This document shows positions 58,754 to 64,000 of a stretch of DNA of 64,000 bases, piece after piece. Position 1 is the first letter of the stretch. Every line of letters begins with the position of its first letter. The notes below the pieces were generated by a model that saw nothing but the letters and a program-made list of their open reading frames with translations, did no database searches and was not told the origin of the DNA. Source of the DNA: Cyclobacteriaceae bacterium (GTDB lineage: Bacteria; Bacteroidota; Bacteroidia; Cytophagales; Cyclobacteriaceae); contig JAEUUF010000002.1 in the NCBI GenBank assembly GCA_016787645.1, positions 186,001 through 250,000 of the forward strand, read 5' to 3'. Both the position numbers and the translations under genes were made by a program.

Positions 58754-59737
58754 TTGCAGACTTTTGAAAGTTTCGCAGGGGAATTATATCCCTCCAACGC
58801 CAGCGCATTTGACGAAATTGCGTTGAGACTCTTCCGATTTCAAGCTGAAAACAATCCCGTCTATCGACAATACCTCGCCTATATCGCGGTAGATCCGGTA
58901 AGGGTAACCTCCGTTCCGGGAATCCCTTTCCTGCCGATCAGCTTGTTCAAGACTCATGTGGTGAAAACCGGCGAATGGCAGCCTGAAGTGACCTTTACCA
59001 GCAGCGGTACCACCGGACAAACCGCCAGCCGCCATCTCGTTCATTCGCGCGACTTTTACCTCCGGCATGCCCAGCACATCTTTGAGCGTCAATTTGGACC
59101 GTTGAGCAACTTCCATGTGCTCTGCTTGTTGCCGTCCTACCTGGAACGAACCGGTTCGTCGCTGGTAGCCATGGCCAATCATTTCATCGCCGAGAGCCGG
59201 TCATCTTATTCAGACTTCTTTCTGCGAGACCTGGACCGCCTGGCCCAGGTACTGGAATCCATACAGGATGATCGCAAGGTTTTGCTGCTCGGTGTGACCT
59301 TTGCGTTGCTTGACCTGGCCGAACAATTCGAACTGGACCTGCACAACTGCATCGTCATGGAAACCGGTGGAATGAAAGGGCGCCGGCCGGAGATCACCCG
59401 GGAGGAACTTCACCAGGTTTTGAAGAATAATTTCAACATAGAAAGTGTTTATTCAGAATATGGGATGACCGAATTGCTCTCTCAGGCCTATTCGACAGGC
59501 GAGGGGATTTTTCAGTGCCCTCCCTCGATGCGGGTGGTCCTGAAGGAACTAAATGACCCATTTGCTTCGTTAAACAGTCCATCGGGGAAAATAAATGTGG
59601 TGGACCTGGCCAATGCCCATTCCTGCGCATTTATTGAAACCGAGGATTTAGGAAAATGGGACCAGGAGGGTCACTTTGAGGTACTTGGCCGTATAGACGC
59701 CAGTGATGCCCGGGGCTGTAACCTCCTGGCAGAATAG
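58754..59737 (+). CDS. LuxE/PaaK-type acyl-protein synthetase / acyltransferase
   Basis: 327 residues, with TTG as the only plausible start: a stop codon in frame lies at 58739-58741 and the next in-frame ATG is over 130 codons on. The adenylate-forming motif TFTSSGTTGQT (about residue 75-85) and VYSEYGMTELLSQAYS (about 233-248) identify the LuxE/PaaK-like group, which activates an acyl group and transfers it to a Cys. In Bacteroidota its acceptor is unknown. A weak -7 (TACATTTA) sits about 20 bases upstream. Confidence 0.8.
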   Translation: MQTFESFAGELYPSNASAFDEIALRLFRFQAENNPVYRQYLAYIAVDPVRVTSVPGIPFLPISLFKTHVVKTGEWQPEVTFTSSGTTGQTASRHLVHSRDFYLRHAQHIFERQFGPLSNFHVLCLLPSYLERTGSSLVAMANHFIAESRSSYSDFFLRDLDRLAQVLESIQDDRKVLLLGVTFALLDLAEQFELDLHNCIVMETGGMKGRRPEITREELHQVLKNNFNIESVYSEYGMTELLSQAYSTGEGIFQCPPSMRVVLKELNDPFASLNSPSGKINVVDLANAHSCAFIETEDLGKWDQEGHFEVLGRIDASDARGCNLLAE

Positions 59738-59776
59738 GGCGTTTTTATCGGTAGATCGACAAAAAAGCCGGTTCAA

Positions 59777-59807
59777 TTTGCTTTAAATACCCAGTTTCCT
59801 ATTTTTG
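59777..59807 (+). promoter_or_regulatory. Promoter TTTG-N19-TATTTTTG for the small lipoprotein
   Basis: Exact TTTG (59777-59780) and TATTTTTG (59800-59807), spacing 19, 20 bases before the ATG at 59828. This is the best-matching promoter in the window. Confidence 0.75.
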
Positions 59808-59827
59808 CTTGAAGTAAACCCATCACT

Positions 59828-59944
59828 ATGAAGAAAGTACTCGCCTTTGTCGCCCTTGTTGTTCTGCTCGCTTCCTGCAGCCAATACACTTGCCCTACCT
59901 ACAGCAAGAAGGAAGTGAAGCGGCCGGTTGAAAACCGCATCTAG
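59828..59944 (+). CDS. Small lipoprotein, 38 residues
   Basis: Starts MKKVLAFVALVVLLASCSQY, with a lipobox LASC (Cys17), followed by a short basic tail (TCPTYSKKEVKRPVENRI). The mature part is only 22 residues with a second Cys. It has its own consensus promoter, which argues it is real despite its size. Its stop is 5 bases from the end of the convergent sigma-54 activator gene. Similar tiny lipoproteins are frequent in Bacteroidota; the function is unknown. Confidence 0.7.
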   Translation: MKKVLAFVALVVLLASCSQYTCPTYSKKEVKRPVENRI

Positions 59945-59948
59945 AGCC

Positions 59949-61109
59949 CTAGACGTACTTTTTTACGTCCTCGGCTTTGATGATATCGCCGGCCATAATC
60001 ACGAGCCGCTCGATGACATTTCTGAGCTCGCGGATGTTTCCTGTCCACGGATAACTCTCCAGCAATTTCTCCGCCTTCGGGTCCAGTTTCTTCTTTTTTG
60101 ACCCGTATTCTTCTGACAAATCATTCAGGAATTTTTCGGCCAATACCGGGATATCCTCCTTGCGCTCAGCCAGGGAGGGTACGGTGATCAGGATGACTCC
60201 CAACCGGTGATAGAGGTCTTCGCGGAACCGATTTTCTCCAATTTCTTTCTTCAGGTCTTTGTTGGTGGCAGCCAATACCCGCACGTTCACCGGAATATCC
60301 TTTTCCCCACCCACTCGTGTGATCTTGTTTTCCTGCAAGGCACGCAACACCTTGGATTGTGCGGCGAGGCTCATGTCACCGATTTCATCCAGGAACAACG
60401 TGCCTCCTTCGGCCTGCTCAAACTTGCCGATCCGTTGCTTGACCGCCGAGGTGAAGGACCCCTTTTCATGCCCAAACAGTTCGCTCTCGATCAGTTCACT
60501 GGGTATTGATGCGCAGTTCACCTCGACAAAAGGACCGTCGCTTCGTTGACTCTTTTCATGAATGGCCCGGGCCACCAATTCCTTGCCGCTGCCGTTAGGA
60601 CCTGTGATCAGTACCCGGGCTTCCGTCTGTGATACCTTCTCCACCATCTCACGCACGCGTTCCAGGGCGGGTGAATGGCCAATCATCTCGTATTTCCGCG
60701 ACACTTTCTTGCGAAGTGATTTCGTTTCGCGAATAAGCGACTGACGGTCGAGTGCGTTGCGAACGGTAATCAGGAGCCGGTTCAGGTCCGGGGGCTTCTG
60801 CAGAAAATCATAGGCGCCCATCCGGATGGCATCTACGGCCATTTCGGTGGTGCCGTGGGCCGAGATCATGATAAAGGGACAGGCGATGTTTTTCTGCTTG
60901 GCTTTCTCCAATACTTCCATGCCGTCCATCTTCGGCATCTTGATGTCGCAGAAGGCGAGGTCGTAGGAGGTCGCCTCCAGCATCTGGAGTCCTTCCACAC
61001 CATCGCGGGCTTCGTCGACCTCCAGCTTGAGTTCTTTCTGATCGAGAAGAATATCCTTGAGCACAGCGCGGATGCTGGCTTCGTCTTCGATGAGGAGAAT
61101 TTTGGGCAT
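59949..61109 (-). CDS. NtrC-like response regulator lacking the Fis domain
   Basis: 386 residues from MPKILLIEDE (61109); the open frame extends to 61142 but not the family. A receiver domain (1-120, phospho-acceptor Asp55) is followed by a sigma-54-type AAA+ domain (about 140-386) with Walker A GPNGSGKE (170-177) and Walker B GGTLFLDEIGDM. The sigma-54 contact loop reads GSFTSA (217-222) rather than GAFTGA. The protein ends at ...DIIKAEDVKKYV, right after the AAA+ lid, with no Fis-type DNA-binding domain. It probably acts in solution or by non-canonical contacts. An exact TATTTTTG lies only three bases before the ATG, so the transcript may be leaderless or start elsewhere. Confidence 0.85.
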   Translation of the reverse strand: MPKILLIEDEASIRAVLKDILLDQKELKLEVDEARDGVEGLQMLEATSYDLAFCDIKMPKMDGMEVLEKAKQKNIACPFIMISAHGTTEMAVDAIRMGAYDFLQKPPDLNRLLITVRNALDRQSLIRETKSLRKKVSRKYEMIGHSPALERVREMVEKVSQTEARVLITGPNGSGKELVARAIHEKSQRSDGPFVEVNCASIPSELIESELFGHEKGSFTSAVKQRIGKFEQAEGGTLFLDEIGDMSLAAQSKVLRALQENKITRVGGEKDIPVNVRVLAATNKDLKKEIGENRFREDLYHRLGVILITVPSLAERKEDIPVLAEKFLNDLSEEYGSKKKKLDPKAEKLLESYPWTGNIRELRNVIERLVIMAGDIIKAEDVKKYV

Positions 61110-61159
61110 GGGCAAAAATAGCGAAACCTGCTGCGCTTTCACGCAACAGGTTTCATGTT

Positions 61160-61554
61160 AAAAAAAGCAAGCCTGTAAGCCGGGTTCTGTCTCCCCGACA
61201 CGTCGGGGCTCCTATCATTTATCTGGCGTCGTCATCACTGACGGGCTCAATCAGCCTACCCGTGGCGCTGAAGCCGAGGCTTCACTGGCGAGCCACCAAT
61301 CCCTTTCAGGGCGACACTGTTTGGCCTTTCAACTCGTAAGGTTTGCCATGCCCCCGGCATCACTGTCGGAGCGGTGGGCTCTTACTCCACCTTTTCACCT
61401 TTTCCTCCCGGGACAAGTCCTGGGGGGTAGTATACTTTCTGTGGCACTTTCTGGCCCCCGGCTTTTAAACCGGGGTCCTTCCGGTTAGGAAGTACGATGC
61501 TCTATGTTGCCCGGACTTTCCTCCCCGGCTTGCGACGGGGCGATAGGATAGCCT
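61160..61554 (-). ncRNA. rnpB: RNase P RNA, bacterial type
   Basis: On the minus strand the 5' region carries GAGGAAAGTCCGGGC (complement of 61509-61523) and the 3' end AACCCGGCTTA (complement of 61176-61186), the universal RNase P landmarks. GCAAGCC (complement of 61527-61533) pairs exactly with GGCTTGC (complement of 61167-61173), closing the molecule. A run of seven T on the minus strand follows at about 61160. The ribozyme matures tRNA 5' ends. Exact ends are inferred, not measured. Confidence 0.93.
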
Positions 61555-61560
61555 GCAGGG

Positions 61561-61568
61561 CAAAGGTA
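61561..61568 (-). promoter_or_regulatory. -7 promoter element TACCTTTG for rnpB
   Basis: An exact TAnnTTTG match on the minus strand just upstream of the RNase P RNA; transcription would start near 61554, leaving about 20 bases before the closing stem. No clear -33 element is seen. Confidence 0.6.
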
Positions 61569-61610
61569 AGGAAAAAGAGCGAGGTGCCGGGATTTGCCGG
61601 CGGTGGCAGC

Positions 61611-62009
61611 TTAGTGAATATCCGAGCCAGCGATCTTCATCTCGAACTGGTCCGCAATATTGGCCACCTCCTGAAGCATCTCCTTAATATCCTGCTCGTT
61701 TACGCCGGCGAGGGAAGAGACAGCCTCCACCTGCAGGTAGTTTTCGGCGATGGTGAACCGGCAGTAGTTGAAGTATGCGGTCTGTTCCAGGAGCATCTTA
61801 AAGTCGATGCTGTCGTTCATCGGGCAGACCTTGGACGTGAAAATAATGACCGGACGATTGTAAAGGCTGCTTTGTTTGATATTGCCCATCACCGTCTGGA
61901 ACCGGTTCCCGGAAACCGGCATGATGATGACCGAAAGATTTTGTGTGTATTCAATATACTGCCCACGGATTTCGTCGGCATACTGTTTCATGAATTTCGT
62001 CAGGTCCAT
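61611..62009 (-). CDS. Conserved small cytoplasmic protein (YbjN/secretion-chaperone-like)
   Basis: 132 residues, mixed alpha/beta, with no signal peptide. The order helix-strand-strand-strand-helix (LSVIIMPVSGNRFQTVMGNI, YNRPVIIFTSKVCP, YFNYCRFTIAENYLQVEAVS, then a long helix) is like the YbjN / type III secretion chaperone-like fold. This gene is often seen beside core genes in Cytophagales. The exact role is unknown. Confidence 0.55.
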   Translation of the reverse strand: MDLTKFMKQYADEIRGQYIEYTQNLSVIIMPVSGNRFQTVMGNIKQSSLYNRPVIIFTSKVCPMNDSIDFKMLLEQTAYFNYCRFTIAENYLQVEAVSSLAGVNEQDIKEMLQEVANIADQFEMKIAGSDIH

Positions 62010-62064
62010 AGGATTGACAGCTAGAATTGACCTGAAATTAGGTAATTCTGATCAAAGTGCATCA

Positions 62065-62880
62065 TTAAAAATAGAGCCAGTGAAAACGAAGTCCACGGCT
62101 GGAAACCTCCAGCGTGGGTGCCGGCACCTTGATGATGTTGACAACGTAAAGGAAAGTGCCAAGTGCCCTGGAGGAAGTCTTCACATGACTGAAATCAAGG
62201 TCAATGGAAAGGAAATACTTCCGATCCGGGTGAAGTTGCGCGGCCTCGTTCTGATGTACCCTGCCGAAGATCATACCATCAGCCCCGATGCCCACGGCAA
62301 GGTTGAGCCAGCGGGGGAGCGGTAACCAGGGTACATGCCCGCTGTACCAAAAAGTCTGGCCGTTGTAGTCCTTCAATACCTGCTCCAGGAATCCATCGCC
62401 AAGCAGTTCAGGACGAAGTGGTGCAAACGAGGTGGGGTGAAATGAAAACTTAGGCCAGACCAGGATTCTTTTCCAGAAGATTTGCTGCCCAAGGAAAACC
62501 AACGCCCCTGCTCCATTCGCCAGGATGTCGAACAGTGAAGCACCGTAGGCCACGGAAAATCCATCAAAGACTTCAATGCCGGAGACCAGGAAAAACCCGA
62601 GCAAGGCCCCGGCGCGGGAAGCCTCCGGGTCACCCAGCTTCGCCCATCGGAACAGTCGGGCCGCCAACACGCACGTGTGGAAGGTCCAGAACAGGTGAGC
62701 CACTTTGTCCATCTGTTGCCATTCAGGCCAATCATTGAACAAGTGAAAGCTGGAGGTCCACTGAGAAGAGTACCATGCGGTGCCTAAAGCCAGCATGATC
62801 AAGGCATAGATTCCCAGGGAAAGGAATAGCACCAGGCGAACTCGCCATTTTCGATCATGGTTTTCTGATGGAGGAATCAC
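62065..62880 (-). CDS. DUF2279-type membrane-associated protein
   Basis: 271 residues. An N-terminal helix (about 14-33) is followed by the DUF2279 region with DKVAHLFWTFHTCVLAARLF near residue 57 and further hydrophobic helices (about 90-105, 118-135), then a soluble C-terminal half. This family is restricted to Bacteroidota and has no known biochemical role. It lies 12 bases downstream of the tamB-like gene on the same strand, so they are probably co-transcribed. Confidence 0.75.
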   Translation of the reverse strand: MIPPSENHDRKWRVRLVLFLSLGIYALIMLALGTAWYSSQWTSSFHLFNDWPEWQQMDKVAHLFWTFHTCVLAARLFRWAKLGDPEASRAGALLGFFLVSGIEVFDGFSVAYGASLFDILANGAGALVFLGQQIFWKRILVWPKFSFHPTSFAPLRPELLGDGFLEQVLKDYNGQTFWYSGHVPWLPLPRWLNLAVGIGADGMIFGRVHQNEAAQLHPDRKYFLSIDLDFSHVKTSSRALGTFLYVVNIIKVPAPTLEVSSRGLRFHWLYF

Positions 62881-62892
62881 GGGTACGGAAAG

Positions 62893-64000
62893 CTACTTGT
62901 TTCCTTTTGGGTCCTCGTTCTCATCTGCCAGCGCCGGATTCAGTTCAAGCTCACGCCGCCGCCGCTCGCGGGCCGACATCAGCAACTCGCTGAACGTGTT
63001 GAAGTTCTCCGTGTACATCAGGCTTGTACCCGTGGTAACGGCTGCAGTTTGGGTATTAAGTGAACTTTGAAGCTGGTTCACGTTTGACCGGCTGTACATC
63101 TTCACCTTGAATTTTCCATCAGGCGTTAAGAGATAGTCAACTGTCCAGTCACCGGCAATGGTGGCCAATTCAGACCGGTTGGGCTGGTTGCCACCGAAAC
63201 TGCCATCCTTGCTGACGCGCAGACGACCGCCAAGGAAGGAGTAGGAGAGCCTCAGTTGGAATGTATTGAACGCTTCGGCATCGAGGGTCCCCAGGTCAAG
63301 ATCTATCTCCAGGTTCTCATCGACCTGGCTGAGCCAATAGCTGAGTTGGTTGGAAAGCAATTCGCTCACGCTGTTATAAAGGGTGGAACTGCCGGCGCTG
63401 GTCGCAAACTGGTTGGGTGGCGACAGGCGGCGGAGCACAATCAGGCTGAACACCTGCATCTTTAATTCATTTTCGTCCAGTTTGGTTTTGAAGGCTTCAA
63501 ACTCGAATCGCAGCCGTACGGACCGGCCATCTGCTGTGATTACGTTGTCAGGAAGATCACGGGCGGCCAGGTCAAAATTGAGCTGGGGCGATAGCATCAT
63601 GCCTTCGAGTTTAAGGAGTACCTCCACGGGGTATTTTCGTCGGATGGCCGGATCGGTGGCCAACGACTGATCCTGGAGGACGGGAGCCATGGAGGTCAAC
63701 TGCCGGTAACTGGCGGTGATGTTCAGGGTAGCTTCATACGGGTCGCCATACCACGCGATGTGGCTGCCGGGTTTGATCTGAAATTCTTTATTGATGATGT
63801 CATAGAGGGTAAAATTGTAAGCACCCTCCGTAAAGTCGACACGGCCGAACATGTTAAACTCGCCTTTGGTGTCCACCTGGAGCCTCAGGTCCCCTCGTCC
63901 TCTGCCGCGGATAATATCCCCCGATTTGATGTCGAAAATAATCTCCGTATAGGCATCGGGCGTGACATCAATATTCAAGTCCAGGGTAATGCCGGAAAGC
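62893..64000 (-). CDS. tamB: TamB-like translocation/assembly module protein, 5' end outside the window
   Basis: 369 C-terminal residues are visible; the frame is open to the window edge. The DUF490 C-terminal domain is seen from LDLNIDVTPDAYTEIIFDIK, SGDIIRGRGRGDLRLQV and FNMFGRVDFTEGAYNF. Family members bridge inner and outer membranes as a hydrophobic beta groove and help outer-membrane protein or lipid transport. The tail after about residue 300 is hydrophilic and ends with RRRRELELNPALADENED, longer than in E. coli. It lies upstream of DUF2279 in an operon. Confidence 0.85.
   Translation of the reverse strand, partial: LSGITLDLNIDVTPDAYTEIIFDIKSGDIIRGRGRGDLRLQVDTKGEFNMFGRVDFTEGAYNFTLYDIINKEFQIKPGSHIAWYGDPYEATLNITASYRQLTSMAPVLQDQSLATDPAIRRKYPVEVLLKLEGMMLSPQLNFDLAARDLPDNVITADGRSVRLRFEFEAFKTKLDENELKMQVFSLIVLRRLSPPNQFATSAGSSTLYNSVSELLSNQLSYWLSQVDENLEIDLDLGTLDAEAFNTFQLRLSYSFLGGRLRVSKDGSFGGNQPNRSELATIAGDWTVDYLLTPDGKFKVKMYSRSNVNQLQSSLNTQTAAVTTGTSLMYTENFNTFSELLMSARERRRRELELNPALADENEDPKGNK

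Noticed and set aside
1-64000. tRNA, rRNA, tmRNA genes, insertion-sequence transposases, integrases, replication origin
   Set aside because: I looked for characteristic sequences and families and saw none apart from RNase P RNA; a covariance-model search would be the decisive test.

Overview
The window looks like a chromosomal segment of a Bacteroidota bacterium, most likely order Cytophagales (a Chryseolinea/Ohtaekwangia-type relative; the genus is inference). The reasons are: a type IX secretion C-terminal sorting domain on the 1764-aa protein; a TonB-dependent receptor with an N-terminal carboxypeptidase-regulatory-like domain; two ~800-aa FtsX/MacB-type permeases with no ATPase beside them; LytS/LytTR signalling; a fused E1 alpha+beta dehydrogenase; and many TAnnTTTG (-7) promoter elements, some with TTTG at -33, which is the Bacteroidota primary-sigma consensus.

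Layout. 1-12.5 kb: polysaccharide-related genes (partial GH53, GH32, GH2, a zinc-protease-like lipoprotein, a giant repetitive T9SS protein), with an arsC-acr3 arsenic operon inside. 12.7-19.3 kb: FtsX permease, FKBP lipoprotein, esterase, PhyH dioxygenase, orphan lipoprotein. 19.5-24.3 kb: a co-directional TonB receptor, TPR protein, LytS kinase and LytTR regulator, read as one uptake/signalling module. 24.3-34.6 kb: secreted unknowns, an orphan PhnD-like binding protein, XRE regulator, CPBP protease, M24 and M1 peptidases, NTF2-like lipoprotein, F420-type reductase, Crp/Fnr regulator. 34.7-39.4 kb: a visibly AT-richer accessory stretch with an overlapping winged-helix/HEPN gene pair, two small membrane proteins, a secreted protein and a seven-bladed propeller lipoprotein. 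39.5-54 kb: ferritin, ChaN-like protein, Na+/H+ antiporter, second FtsX permease, Gfo/Idh oxidoreductase, small membrane proteins, a nonsense-interrupted yceI, a RidA homologue, and an ArsR-SRPBCC operon behind a clear operator/promoter. 54-64 kb: core genes (alanine dehydrogenase, fused E1, LuxE-type acyltransferase, truncated sigma-54 activator, RNase P RNA, DUF2279, TamB end).

The most unusual non-coding feature is a set of about 20 intergenic arrays of imperfect tandem heptamers (octamers in three cases). Unit sequences differ from place to place but the 7-base register is strict, and units differ mainly by transitions at fixed positions. Arrays crowd the 3' ends of genes, and several native stop codons lie inside an array unit. 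Arrays of the same unit family can bracket a single gene. None was seen in the low-GC accessory stretch. This resembles the heptanucleotide STRR sequences of cyanobacteria, and I know of no description of it in Bacteroidota.

The best candidate for a new protein system is the two-gene winged-helix/HEPN cassette at 34.8-36.0 kb. It lies beside a decayed M1-peptidase gene end and near related copies of a short element that could be recombination scars.
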